In this document: positions 1 through 9,500 of the stretch, piece after piece
Layout of the letters: every line of letters begins with the position of its first letter
Position numbering within the stretch: position 1 is the first letter of the stretch
Origin: Sulfitobacter sp. DFL-14
Lineage (GTDB): Bacteria; Pseudomonadota; Alphaproteobacteria; Rhodobacterales; Rhodobacteraceae
Direction of reading: 5' to 3'
NCBI RefSeq assembly: GCF_003335585.1
Contig: NZ_QBFD01000015.1
Coordinates: 320,304-384,303, forward strand
Length of the DNA: 64,000 nucleotides
Made by a program: the position numbers and the translations under genes
The notes under the pieces: model-generated
Databases searched by the model: none
What the model was told of the DNA's origin: nothing
The model's input: the letters and a program-made list of their open reading frames with translations, nothing else

Positions 1-149
1 TTGGACAAAGCCGGGTCTTTACCGCCTTCGGGCATCATCACATCGGGTTGACGGGTGGTCCAAAAACGGGCCGACTGGTCGCCGGATTGATCGCAGGGCA
101 ACCGGTCAACACCGACCTTGCCCCCTACCATCCTCAGCGCTTCAAATAG
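1..149 (+). CDS. D-amino-acid dehydrogenase-like FAD oxidoreductase, C-terminal end only
   Basis: Reading from base 3 gives 48 residues up to the TAG at 147-149. They contain FTAFGHHHIGLTGGPKTGRL followed by a DLAPYHPQRF ending. The G-H-x-H-x-G-L-T plus G-P-x-T-G pattern and the DLxPxxPxRF tail are how DadA-type FAD-dependent D-amino-acid dehydrogenases (DAO superfamily) finish; the first part closes the FAD-binding fold. The N-terminal Rossmann region lies outside the window. Known family members oxidise D-amino acids to 2-oxo acids and pass electrons to the membrane quinone pool. Only 31 bases separate it from dctP, so it is probably the first or an early gene of the TRAP/5-oxoprolinase cluster. 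Exact substrate cannot be read. Confidence 0.75.
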   Translation, partial: GQSRVFTAFGHHHIGLTGGPKTGRLVAGLIAGQPVNTDLAPYHPQRFK

Positions 150-180
150 CGCCATTAAAAACCAACCGGGAGACGAAAAA

Positions 181-1170
181 ATGAAACGCACACAGAAACT
201 GATGGCAACAGCGGCAACAGCCGCCCTGACGCTTGGCACCGCCCTGCCCGCTTTCGCGGCAGAGAAATGGGACATGCCGATGGCCTATTCGGCATCAAAC
301 TTCCACTCTGAAAATGGCGTCGAGTTCGCCAAATGCGTGACCGACGGCACAGGCGGCGAGATCGAAATCACCGTTCACCCCGGCGGTGCGCTCTTTGCCG
401 GCGCCGACATCAAACGCGCGATCCAGACCGGCCAGGTCCAGATCGGTGAGCGGCTGCTGTCCGGCCACCAGAACGAAAACGCGCTGTTCGGCTTTGACAG
501 CATCCCGTTCCTCGCCCCCTCCTTCGATGACAGTGGCAAACTGTGGGAGGCCGCCAAGCCCGGGATCGAAGCACTGCTGGAAGAGCAGGGACTGCATCTG
601 CTCTACAACGTGCCGTGGCCGCCGCAGGGTCTTTACTTCAAGAAAGAAGTAAACAGCGTGGACGATATGGCGGGCGTCAAGTTCCGGTCCTACAACAACA
701 CCACCGCGCGTCTGGCTGAATTGACAGGCATGGCCCCCGTGACCATCGAAGCCGCCGAGGTCAGCCAGGCCTTTGCGACCGGCGTGGCGGAATCGATGAT
801 TTCCTCGGGCGCGACGGGCTATGACCAGAAGGTCTGGGAAAGCCTGACGCACTTCTACGAAGTGGACGCCTGGTTGCCGCGCAACTACGTCATGGTGAAC
901 GCGGATGTCTGGTCGGGTGTTTCAGACGCCAACAAGGAAGTGATCAACAACTGCGCTTCCGAAGCCGAAGAGCGCGGCCTGCAAAAGTCCAAGGACTACA
1001 CGCAGTTCACCTATGATGGTCTGAAAGAGGGCGGCATGATCGTGCAACCCGCCAGCGAAGAGCTGATGTCGGGCCTGCGCGAGATTGGTGAGACAATGAC
1101 CAACGAATGGCTGGAAGCGGCCGGTGAAGAGGGCAAAACGCTGGTCGATACCTACAAATCCATGAACTGA
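181..1170 (+). CDS. dctP: TRAP transporter substrate-binding protein (DctP family)
   Basis: A 329-residue periplasmic solute receptor. The ATG at 181 is preferred over the upstream TTG at 118 because it has a GGGAG-type ribosome site and begins a Sec signal peptide (MKRTQK, then a hydrophobic A/T/L stretch, cleavage near AFA-AE at residues 23-24). The mature part has the DctP layout, including the VKFRSYNN stretch whose arginine binds the ligand carboxylate in the family, and the FATGVAESMISS region of the ligand lobe. It should deliver an organic acid to the DctQM permease encoded next. Clustering with a D-amino-acid dehydrogenase-like gene and pxpBCA suggests an amino-acid-derived or 5-oxoproline-like ligand; that is inference. 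Confidence 0.93.
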   Translation: MKRTQKLMATAATAALTLGTALPAFAAEKWDMPMAYSASNFHSENGVEFAKCVTDGTGGEIEITVHPGGALFAGADIKRAIQTGQVQIGERLLSGHQNENALFGFDSIPFLAPSFDDSGKLWEAAKPGIEALLEEQGLHLLYNVPWPPQGLYFKKEVNSVDDMAGVKFRSYNNTTARLAELTGMAPVTIEAAEVSQAFATGVAESMISSGATGYDQKVWESLTHFYEVDAWLPRNYVMVNADVWSGVSDANKEVINNCASEAEERGLQKSKDYTQFTYDGLKEGGMIVQPASEELMSGLREIGETMTNEWLEAAGEEGKTLVDTYKSMN

Positions 1171-1183
1171 TCACGACACCTCG

Positions 1184-1208
1184 GGCGGCCCTTCGACGGG
1201 CCGCCTTT
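1184..1208 (+). terminator. Hairpin between dctP and dctQ, probable partial terminator
   Basis: GGCGGCCC (1184-1191) pairs perfectly with GGGCCGCC (1198-1205) across a six-base loop and is followed by TTT. It lies 14 bases after the dctP stop. In such TRAP operons the binding protein is needed in excess, so a leaky terminator or a 3-prime mRNA stabiliser here would raise DctP over DctQM. The T run is short, so full termination is unlikely. Confidence 0.55.
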
Positions 1209-1234
1209 CCTGTTCGCACAAGGAGGCGGGTCAG

Positions 1235-1759
1235 ATGACAGCACTACGCAGAACGCTGGATGGACTTTACGTTGCGGCGGGGGCTGTGGCTGCTCTCTGC
1301 CTTGTGGCAATTCTGCTAATGATCGTGGCGCAGATGGTCGCGAGATGGACCGGTGCCGTCTTTCCGGGCGCCGCCAGCTATGCCGGCTACGCGATGGCCG
1401 GTGCCAGTTTCCTTGCCTTCGCAAATGCGCTGAACCGCGGCGCGCACATTCGCGTTTCGATCCTGTTGAACACGCTTTCAAAAGGGCCCAAACGCCTGCT
1501 GGAAATCTGGTGCTTCGGCCTTGCGGCGGCAATTGCCTGGTATTTCACCTATTACGCCTATTGGTTCGTCTACTGGTCGTGGAAGTTCAAGGAAGTCAGC
1601 CAGGATCAGGACGCCACCCTGCTGTGGATGCCGCAATCGGTCATGGTCATCGGTGGCGCAATCCTTGCCATCGCGCTGACCGACAACCTGCTGCATGTCG
1701 TCTTCAAGGGCAATCACCGCCTCAGCCGCGACCTTGTCGATCAAAGCTTCGGAGAATGA
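1235..1759 (+). CDS. dctQ: TRAP transporter small permease subunit (DctQ family)
   Basis: A 174-residue membrane protein with four hydrophobic segments at roughly residues 12-34, 43-62, 85-106 and 131-153, the DctQ arrangement. An AAGGAGG ribosome site lies 7-8 bases before the ATG. The NRGAHIRV sequence between helices 2 and 3 matches the family's conserved R-G-x-H-I-R-V signature. It forms the membrane permease with DctM, which starts four bases after this stop. Assignment is firm; substrate is unknown. Confidence 0.93.
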   Translation: MTALRRTLDGLYVAAGAVAALCLVAILLMIVAQMVARWTGAVFPGAASYAGYAMAGASFLAFANALNRGAHIRVSILLNTLSKGPKRLLEIWCFGLAAAIAWYFTYYAYWFVYWSWKFKEVSQDQDATLLWMPQSVMVIGGAILAIALTDNLLHVVFKGNHRLSRDLVDQSFGE

Positions 1760-1763
1760 TGCC

Positions 1764-3074
1764 ATGACCGAAGTCTACGCCATCACGCTTTTCCTCTTTG
1801 TCCTGTTCTTCCTGCTGGGCACCGGCGTCTGGGTCGGTCTGGCCCTCATGGGTGTCGCCTGGGTCGGGATGGAGCTCTTCACGACGCGCCCCGTCGGCGA
1901 CACGATGATCACCACGATCTGGGCCTCGTCCAGCTCCTGGACACTGACCGCCCTGCCCCTTTTCATCTGGATGGGTGAAATCCTGTACCGAACGCGCCTG
2001 TCCGAGGACATGTTCAAGGGCCTTGCCCCCTGGCTCGCACGCCTGCCCGGCGGGCTGGTCCATACCAATATCGTCGGCTGTACCGTCTTTGCCGCCGTTT
2101 CGGGATCATCGGCGGCGACGCTGACGACCGTGGGCAAGATGTCGATCCCCGAGTTGCGCAGTCGGAATTATCCCGAAAAGATGATCATCGGTACGCTGGC
2201 CGGGGCGGCCACGCTGGGCCTGATGATCCCGCCGTCTCTCGCCCTGATCGTCTACGGGGTGACGGTGAACGAAAGCATCACCAAGCTGTTCTTCGCCGGT
2301 GTCTTTCCCGGTCTCATCCTCGCCCTGATGTTCATGGCCTATGTTGCTTTCACAGCGCTGACGTCAAAGGACTGGAAACCCAACGCCGAACCCTCCATGA
2401 CCTTCGCGCAGAAGCTGGCCAATTCGCGGTTCCTGCTGCCGGTCTTTGCGCTGATCACCGTCGTGATCGGGTCGATGTACCTCGGCTTTGCCACCGCGAC
2501 CGAGGCGGCGGCGATCGGGGTCATCGGTGCCCTGGTGCTGGCGCTGTTCCAGGGGTCGCTCAACTGGGGCAGCTTCCGCGAAAGCCTGATGGGGGCGATG
2601 CGCACCTCCGCCATGATCGCGCTGATCCTCGCGGGTGCGGCCTTCCTGAAGCTGTCGATGGGCTTTACCGGCCTGCCCCGCGCCCTGGCCGACGGCATCG
2701 CGGCGATGGAGCTGACGCGGTTCCAGCTGCTGATGGCGCTGCTGGTGTTCTACATCGTGCTGGGCATGTTCCTTGACGGGATCTCTTCGGTCGTTCTCAC
2801 CATGGCGGTGGTGGAGCCGATGGTACGTGGAGCGGGCATCGACCTGATCTGGTTCGGCATCTTCGTCGTGGTCGTGGTCGAGATGGCGCAGATCACTCCG
2901 CCCATCGGGTTCAACCTGTTCGTCCTTCAAGGCATGACCAATCACGAAATGGGATACATCACCAGGGCCGCCCTGCCGATGTTCGCGATCATGGTGGTGA
3001 TGGTCTTTGTCCTCATCTTCTTCCCCGACATCGCCACCTGGCTGCCTGATAACCTGCGCCAGGGGCCGTCATGA
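1764..3074 (+). CDS. dctM: TRAP transporter large permease subunit (DctM family)
   Basis: A 436-residue polytopic protein with about 12 hydrophobic segments, the normal DctM length. The ATG at 1764 is chosen because the hydrophobic N-terminus begins there (MTEVYAITLFLFV) and it follows the dctQ stop directly; the reading frame extends further upstream only inside dctQ. Family landmarks are AAVSGSSAATLTTVGKM (the S-G-S-x-A-A-T motif), GLMIPPSLALIVYG and the late ITPPIGFNLFVLQG. It catalyses sodium-coupled uptake of the ligand captured by DctP. The stop overlaps the beginning of the next gene's ribosome-binding region. Confidence 0.95.
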   Translation: MTEVYAITLFLFVLFFLLGTGVWVGLALMGVAWVGMELFTTRPVGDTMITTIWASSSSWTLTALPLFIWMGEILYRTRLSEDMFKGLAPWLARLPGGLVHTNIVGCTVFAAVSGSSAATLTTVGKMSIPELRSRNYPEKMIIGTLAGAATLGLMIPPSLALIVYGVTVNESITKLFFAGVFPGLILALMFMAYVAFTALTSKDWKPNAEPSMTFAQKLANSRFLLPVFALITVVIGSMYLGFATATEAAAIGVIGALVLALFQGSLNWGSFRESLMGAMRTSAMIALILAGAAFLKLSMGFTGLPRALADGIAAMELTRFQLLMALLVFYIVLGMFLDGISSVVLTMAVVEPMVRGAGIDLIWFGIFVVVVVEMAQITPPIGFNLFVLQGMTNHEMGYITRAALPMFAIMVVMVFVLIFFPDIATWLPDNLRQGPS

Positions 3075-3083
3075 GGACTTGCC

Positions 3084-4019
3084 TTGATCCGGTTTCTTCA
3101 TCTGGTGGCAACCCATGCCCGCGCCTGCCTGATCGCCGGGCTTGCGGCGGGGCTGCTGCTGCCGGGGCTCGCCCGCGCGCTTTATCCTTGGCTGGCCGAG
3201 ATTGTGGCGCTGCTCCTTCTGCTGACCGCGCTGCGCATCGGACGGCGCTCGACCCTGGGCGCGGTGCGGGATCTGCGCTGGGGGCTGGGCGCGATTGCCC
3301 TGCTGCAATTGGCCCTGCCGCTGACGCTTTACGCCTGTCTCGTTCCGTTTGGATTGCACAATACACCCGGCGCGCTTGCGCTGGTGTTGACCTGCGCGGC
3401 TCCTGCAATTTCAGGGTCACCGAACCTCGCCTTGATGATGGAGCAGGACGCGGGACGGACCATGCAGATCCTCGTCCTGGGCACGGCGGCCTTTCCGCTG
3501 ACCGTCCTGCCCATCCTCGCGCTGATACCGCAGCTCGGCCCGGCAGAGGCCGTCCTCGCCTCGTCATTTCGGTTGCTCCTGGTGATCATCGTCTCGACAG
3601 GTCTGGGCTTCGCGCTCAGACATTGGCTGCTCCGCGCGCCGACACCCTCCCAGATCAAGGCGATGGATGGCGCATCCACCCTGGCGTTTTCGATCATCGT
3701 CATCGGGCTGATGGCCGCGCTCAACCCGGCGCTGCGCACGACACCGGGGCTGGTCGCCCTGTGGATGCTGCTGGCCTTCGCAATCAGCTATGGCTTGCAA
3801 ATCGCGGTGCTGCTGACCCTGCGACACACCCGCCTGCGACCCGTCGCAGGGCCTTTGGCCATAGGCGCAGGCACCCGCAACATCGCGCTGTTCCTCGTGG
3901 CGCTCCCGGCCGATGTGCTGGCACCGCTGCTGGTCTTCATCGGTTGCTGGCAGGTGCCGATGTACCTCACGCCAATCCTGCTGCCCCGCCTCTACCGAAA
4001 GATGCTCTCCGATGACTGA
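3084..4019 (+). CDS. Polytopic membrane protein resembling bile acid:sodium symporter (SBF/BASS) transporters
   Basis: A 311-residue protein with about nine or ten hydrophobic segments. I chose the TTG at 3084 because GAGGA lies seven bases upstream and the first helix starts immediately (IRFLHLVATHARACLIAGL). Halfway through, CAAPAISGSPNLALMMEQDA followed by a hydrophobic stretch resembles the discontinuous core-helix region of SBF-type transporters, but similarity is weak and the family call is tentative. It sits between dctM and pxpB and overlaps pxpB by 8 bases, so it is co-transcribed and possibly exports or imports a metabolite of the same pathway. An alternative reading frame over the same region (from 3071) is a shadow with no membrane pattern. 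Confidence 0.6.
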   Translation: MIRFLHLVATHARACLIAGLAAGLLLPGLARALYPWLAEIVALLLLLTALRIGRRSTLGAVRDLRWGLGAIALLQLALPLTLYACLVPFGLHNTPGALALVLTCAAPAISGSPNLALMMEQDAGRTMQILVLGTAAFPLTVLPILALIPQLGPAEAVLASSFRLLLVIIVSTGLGFALRHWLLRAPTPSQIKAMDGASTLAFSIIVIGLMAALNPALRTTPGLVALWMLLAFAISYGLQIAVLLTLRHTRLRPVAGPLAIGAGTRNIALFLVALPADVLAPLLVFIGCWQVPMYLTPILLPRLYRKMLSDD

Positions 4020-4749
4020 CTGGCCGCAAATCCGCCGCGTCGGGCTGTCCGGGATCCTTGTCACCTTCGCCGAAGCGATGACCGAACCCGCCAACCGCGC
4101 CGCACTCGCCCTGCGCGCGGCGATCGAGGACGCGGATTGGCCGGAGGTGACCGAGACGAGCACCTCCCTTGTCTCCACCTTTCTGCAGGTGAACCTTGCC
4201 GTGACCCCGGCAGAGGAAATGACGGAACGCCTGAGCGACCTGCTGACCAGCCGCGACTGGTACAAGGCGGACCTGCCACCGGGCCGGACCCTTTGGCACA
4301 TTCCCACCGTCTACGGCACCGATCTTGCGCCGCAGCTTGAAGAAGCCGCCGAAGTCGCCGGTGTCGACCCGGACGAGGCGATCCGCCAGATCTCGGGCGC
4401 GCGTGTGCGCGTGCTGACCATCGGTTTCGCCCCCGGCCAGCCCTACCTGGGCGAACTGAGCGAAACCTGGAACATCCCCCGCCAGCAGGCCCTGTCAAAG
4501 TCGGTCCCCGCCGGGGCGCTGATCATCGCGATCCGGCAGCTGGTCCTGTTCACCAATGCCTCCCCCACCGGATGGCGCCATATCGGACAGACCGCGTTCC
4601 GCACCTTCCGCCCCGAAAGCGAGGAAGCCTTTGCCCTCTCACCGGGGGACGAGCTGTGTTTTCCCGCGATTGAGCCCGCCGAGCTGGAGAAGATCCGCAG
4701 CAAGGATCAATCCGGCGATGGCGGCGCAAGCAGCGAGGTCCTGGCATGA
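4012..4749 (+). CDS. pxpB: 5-oxoprolinase subunit B (PxpB/KipI family)
   Basis: A 245-residue protein starting at the ATG at 4012, inside the last codons of the preceding gene. It carries the carboxyltransferase-domain subdomain C/D fold of PxpB: IPTVYGTDLAPQLEEAAEVA is close to the family's P-V-x-Y-G-x-x-x-G-P-D-L pattern, and GFAPGQPYLGEL matches the conserved G-F-x-P-G-x-x-Y-L. With PxpA and PxpC it forms the ATP-dependent prokaryotic 5-oxoprolinase that opens pyroglutamate to glutamate. The stop overlaps the pxpC start (ATGA), indicating translational coupling. Confidence 0.9.
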   Translation: MTDWPQIRRVGLSGILVTFAEAMTEPANRAALALRAAIEDADWPEVTETSTSLVSTFLQVNLAVTPAEEMTERLSDLLTSRDWYKADLPPGRTLWHIPTVYGTDLAPQLEEAAEVAGVDPDEAIRQISGARVRVLTIGFAPGQPYLGELSETWNIPRQQALSKSVPAGALIIAIRQLVLFTNASPTGWRHIGQTAFRTFRPESEEAFALSPGDELCFPAIEPAELEKIRSKDQSGDGGASSEVLA

Positions 4750-5771
4750 GCGCGACACTGACCGTTGTGCAGGCCGGTCCCGCGCTGAGCATTCAGGATT
4801 TCGGTCGCACGGGATACCGCGCGCAGGGGCTGACCAGGGGCGGCGCCGCCGACCCTATCGCCCTGCACGAAGGGGCTGCCCTGCTCCGTCAACCGGCGGG
4901 GGCCGCGATCGAGATGATCGGCGCAGGCGGCACATTCACCAGCGACACCGACCTGCGCATCGCGATGACCGGGGCGGCGATGACCGCCAATATCGACGGG
5001 GCCGCGATCGTCTGGAATGCCAGCCACCTTTTGCCCGCCGGCGCCAAGCTGACCATCGGCGGGGCGACGGGCGGCACCTATGGCTACCTGCATATCGGCG
5101 GCGGGCTTGCCACGCCGGAACTGATGGGGTCGCGGTCCAGCCACCTGAGCGCCGGTCTGGGGGCGGCGCTGAAATCCGGCGACACGCTGGCCATCGGGCC
5201 GGACAAGGGGTCGGAGACCGGCATGGCGCTGCCACGCGACAACCGTTTCGACGGCGGTACGGTACATGTGGTGGAAAGCATGCAGACCGTTCATTTCAGT
5301 GCCGATACCCGCGCGCGTTTTACCCGGACGACGTTCAGACGCGATCCGCGCGCAAACCGGCAGGGTGTCCGGATGGACAGCGATGGTGAGGGGTTCTTTT
5401 CTGACGGTCAGCTCAGCATCGTCTCGGAAGTGATCGTGCAGGGGGATGTCCAGATCACCGGTGACGGTGCGCCCTTCGTGCTGATGTGCGAAAGCCAGAC
5501 AACCGGGGGCTATCCGCGCATTGCCACCGTGCTGCCAGCCGATCTGCCCCGCATCGCCCAGGCCCCGGCAGGTGCCGCAATCCGGTTCGCCTTCGTGTCG
5601 CTGGAAAAAGCCATCGCCATCGAAAAGCGTGCCGCCGCCGAGCTGACTGCCCTGCCCGGCAAACGCTATCCATTGGTCCGCAATCCTGCAGAAATGCGCG
5701 ATCTGCTGTCCTATCAACTGATTGGCGGCGCCGTATCTGCCAATGCAAACCCATTTGAAGAGGGAACATGA
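4746..5771 (+). CDS. pxpC: 5-oxoprolinase subunit C (PxpC/KipA, biotin-dependent carboxyltransferase-like)
   Basis: A 341-residue protein with the PxpC/KipA opening (LTVVQAGPALSIQDFGRTGY, then GLTRGGAADP) in which the family's D-x-G-R-x-G-x-x-x-x-G-V-x-x-S-G-A-x-D pattern is recognisable. Later LMCESQTTGGYPRIATV matches the conserved T-G-G-Y-P stretch. Length is normal for the family. It overlaps pxpB by four bases and pxpA starts one base after its stop, so the three subunits should be made together. Confidence 0.9.
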   Translation: MSATLTVVQAGPALSIQDFGRTGYRAQGLTRGGAADPIALHEGAALLRQPAGAAIEMIGAGGTFTSDTDLRIAMTGAAMTANIDGAAIVWNASHLLPAGAKLTIGGATGGTYGYLHIGGGLATPELMGSRSSHLSAGLGAALKSGDTLAIGPDKGSETGMALPRDNRFDGGTVHVVESMQTVHFSADTRARFTRTTFRRDPRANRQGVRMDSDGEGFFSDGQLSIVSEVIVQGDVQITGDGAPFVLMCESQTTGGYPRIATVLPADLPRIAQAPAGAAIRFAFVSLEKAIAIEKRAAAELTALPGKRYPLVRNPAEMRDLLSYQLIGGAVSANANPFEEGT

Positions 5772-5772
5772 C

Positions 5773-6543
5773 ATGCCATCCGTCGATCTGAACGCCGACA
5801 TGGGCGAAAGCTATGGTGCCTGGAAGATGGGTGACGATGCGGCCCTGCTGGATATCGTCACTTCTGCCAATATCGCCTGTGGCGGTCATGCCGGGGACGC
5901 CGATGTGATGGCCGCGACCATGCGCATTGCTCATGACAACGGGGTCGGCATCGGCGCGCATCCGGGGTTCATGGACATCGCCGGGTTTGGCCGCAACCGC
6001 ATGTCGGTGCCGCGCGCCACCTTGCAGAACCAGATCCGCTACCAGGTTGCCGCAAGTGTCGGCATGGCCCGCAGCCTGGGCGCTGAAGTTCGCCATCTCA
6101 AGCTGCATGGCGCCCTGGCCAACATGGCCTCGGAAGATGAAGGTCTCGCCCGCGATCTTTACGAAGCGGCGTTGAGCGTGGCCCCAGAGCTGATCGTCAT
6201 GGTGCTGTCTGCCACGGCGCAACAGAGCGCGGCAGAGGCGCTTGGCTGCGCCTGGGCCGGAGAGATTTTCGCGGATCGCGCCTACAACGACAACGCCACT
6301 CTGGTGGATCGTTCCCTGCCCGGTGCCGTGATCCACGATGCGGCCCTCGCAGGCAAACGGATGGTCGAGATGGTGCGCGCAGGGGCGATCATCACGGAAA
6401 GCGGCAAGCACATCCAGACGCGGATCGACACGATCTGCCTGCACGGCGATACCGCCGAGGCGGTTCAGATCGCCGCCGCTGTCCGGTCAGAGCTGGAAGC
6501 CGCAGGCATATCCCTGGCGCAGTTCAAGGGGCAAAGAGCTTAA
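5773..6543 (+). CDS. pxpA: 5-oxoprolinase subunit A (PxpA, LamB/YcsF family)
   Basis: A 256-residue protein starting at the ATG at 5773; GAGGGAA lies about ten bases upstream. The LamB/YcsF hallmarks are plain: VDLNADMGESYG at the N-terminus, SANIACGGHAGD, GAHPGFMD, and HLKLHGALANMA. In the family this subunit carries the catalytic site for ATP-dependent opening of 5-oxoproline. Its stop codon overlaps, tail to tail, the stop of the permease/beta-propeller gene on the other strand (shared bases 6540-6543), so no terminator separates the convergent units. Confidence 0.93.
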   Translation: MPSVDLNADMGESYGAWKMGDDAALLDIVTSANIACGGHAGDADVMAATMRIAHDNGVGIGAHPGFMDIAGFGRNRMSVPRATLQNQIRYQVAASVGMARSLGAEVRHLKLHGALANMASEDEGLARDLYEAALSVAPELIVMVLSATAQQSAAEALGCAWAGEIFADRAYNDNATLVDRSLPGAVIHDAALAGKRMVEMVRAGAIITESGKHIQTRIDTICLHGDTAEAVQIAAAVRSELEAAGISLAQFKGQRA

Positions 6544-9500
6544 CCGTTGCCGGCGGTGCGGCTGATCCGATAGATATTACCTGCGTCAAGCTGGCCTTCG
6601 ATGGTGGTTTCAGTGCCATCTGCCCAGCGCAGCGACAGCTTTGTCGCGCGGCCAGTTTCACCCAACCCGAAATGCACGCGCGGCGCATCGAAAGACATGA
6701 AGCCGCCGCCCATCTGCACCTCGCGCATCTGGGTCAGCCCGTTTGCATCCGTCAGGCGCAGCACGGCACCGATGCCGTCACGGTTGCCCGCCATATCCGC
6801 CAGTTCGAACACGATGCCCGGGGTCTGGCTGTTGTTGCGGAAAACGACCAGCGGGCCGTTGACGGGGTGGGTCAGCAGGTCAAGATCGCCGTCGTTGTCC
6901 ATGTCGAACTGGGTCGCGGCGGCTGTCATCAGGTAATCTTCCAGCCCGAAGGTCCCGGAGGCTTCCTTGAAGGTGCCGTTCCCCTGATTGTGGAAAAACA
7001 AGTTGGACGGTGACACTTCGTTGGGCACCCAGGTGCCGTTCACGATGTATACGTCCTGCCAGCCGTCATTGTCGAAATCAAAGATCTTGGTGTCCCAGCT
7101 CCAGCCGCCGACATCAAGGCCAACCTCTGCAGCCTGATCGGAATAGGCATTTTCCCCCCAGGACAGCAGCACGTTGGACCGCAGGATTTGCGGGTGGGTC
7201 AGGGCGATTTCCTCCGGCTTTGGCTGACGCACCGGCATGAAATGAGCATCGCAATAGGCGCGGGGAATGGTCTGCCCCACGGGGATCAGGGTGCAAATGC
7301 CGGGGTCTTCCTTCTGGATCGCCAGGTCCTTGACCAGCATGGCGCGGCATTCGTCCTTGTAACGTCCTTCCAGCTCCTGGCACCGGCTGGCGTAGGTCGG
7401 GTCAAAGTTGTTGCCGGACTTGTACCAGGTCTTGATCTCCATGTTCCTGGCGCAGGTGGCCTTGGCCTGTGGATCGGCGATGCCGTCGCAATATTGGTCC
7501 AGCGACTGCATCTTGAGCTTTCTGGACACGCCCGACGACCGGCCCGCGATCTGCGCAAGATAGATCTCCGGTGTGCCGTCGTTGGACAGGTCCGCCGTCT
7601 TTACCGCCATGGTTGTCGTGGTTGTATGCGGGATCAGCCCCGAGGCGTGGTCGATCATCGACAGCCCGCCAGCGCCGTCACCGCGATAGAAATAATCCGG
7701 GATGTCGAAATCGTTTCCGACCACCAGATCGGCGGCCCCATCACTGTCAAGATCGGTCCACAGGATGCTCAGCGTTTCGCCGGGCAATCCCGGAAGATCG
7801 GTAAATTGCTGTCCCGAAAGCGCGCCGTCATCGTTCCAGATCACCCGGTTGCGCGATTCCTCTCCCGGAATGCGGCGATACCAGCCAGCGGCCCAGTTCC
7901 CAAGTGCAACATCAAGATCGCCATCGCGGTCCGCATCGGCAAAGCTGAGCGAGAGAGCCAGTATATCTGTGTCCCGGCCCTGCACCGGGCGCAGGCTGTC
8001 CGTGCTGAACTGCCCATCTACATTCCGCCAGATGTAATTGCCCTGACGGTAAGTGCCGAGGAAGAGATCAAGCCAGCCATCATTGTCGATATCCACCAGA
8101 GCCGACTGAAACACAGCCATATCGGCCAGCGGCCCCATGTCGATCTTCTGCCGTGTGAACTGTCCTTGCCCGTCATTCAGGTAAAGGTACAACCCCACCT
8201 CGGTGGAGGCGATGGCGAGGTCAAGGTCACCGTCACGGTCAATATCCCCCGAAGAAACCGACCGGCCTTCCCAGAACGGCGGCCACATGTCGCGAAAGGA
8301 AAACTCGACAGGTTTGTCGATGCCAATCGTGCTCGCCTCCATCCGGGTGAAACCTGTCTCGGCGGAGTTCGAAAGCGGTGCTAGCGGCTGGGCAGCCAAT
8401 GTGATCCGGTCCGCATCCTCGCTGGTGACTTGCCAGGGATCGGTCCCCGCTGCCTCCGCAGCCATAAAGAGCGGCGCGTTGACCGGAGCGGCATTGCCCT
8501 GCAACAGAATGTCCAGGGCTCGATCCGATTGCCTGTCATAATAGATTTGCGCGCCAAGACCGGCGATGATCCCCAGCACGCCGACCGCGGCGGCCAGCAA
8601 ACCAGCCGCCCGCAACCCGATGGCCTGCCAGACGATAAAGAAGGAATAGACCGAAAAGGTGCCCAGCGTGAACAACAGCCCCATCACGTATCCATGTGAC
8701 AGCCCCGCGCTCAGCAATGCCCCCGTGACTACGACGTCAAAGGCGATCGGCACCGGCAGGAACAACCCGACCAGCGCAATGGCGATCAGGGCCAGAACCG
8801 AAAAGGACAGACCGGTAATTATGTCCTGCGGCAGCAACACGGCGGCCACCGTCCCCAGGAAACCGGCCAGCAGCATCAGGGGAACGGTCAGCTTTAGGAT
8901 GTACCACAGGTTCTGCAGATACTCCTTGGCCACATTGACCACCGCCCCCACCGGGCTGTTGCCCAGCCGCTTTCCCGCCATCAGTCCGCCACCGGGGCTC
9001 ATCGCGCAAACGACCTCGTCCTGCGGCAGTTCATTCCGTGCCAAAGTGCGGCAGATCAACGGCACGATGACCAGGATCACCACAAGGCTCAACGCGATCT
9101 TTGCCACCGCCATGAAGAACGGCAGGATCGAAAACGCCATCGTCAGCACCACAACGTTGAGCGTCGGTGATGCGATCATCGCGGAGAGGGTGGTTTCCGC
9201 CCGCAGACCCGCAGAATACATGCCCTTTGCAATCGGGGCGGCACAGTTCACACAAACGCCCAGTGGCGCGCCGATCACCATGCCCAGAAATGAATTGGCA
9301 AACCCGCCCTTGAAGCTGCGCCGTCGCAGATAGGGGATCATCGTCAGGAAGGCCGCGGCAAACAGGACGCCAAAGGTCATGCCCTTCTTGTTGGTGTTGA
9401 TCCAGTTCAGCGTGGACCAGAAAATCCGTTGGGGCAGGGTCATATCCGCCGTGATCGGGAACTTGGCCTCGAAACTCAGTGAATCTTCAAGCTGGATTGC

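Noticed and set aside
3071-4015. A 314-codon frame overlapping the SBF-like transporter gene.
   Set aside because: Its product is Arg/Ala/Pro-rich with no membrane segments, whereas the other frame encodes a clear polytopic protein with a ribosome site.
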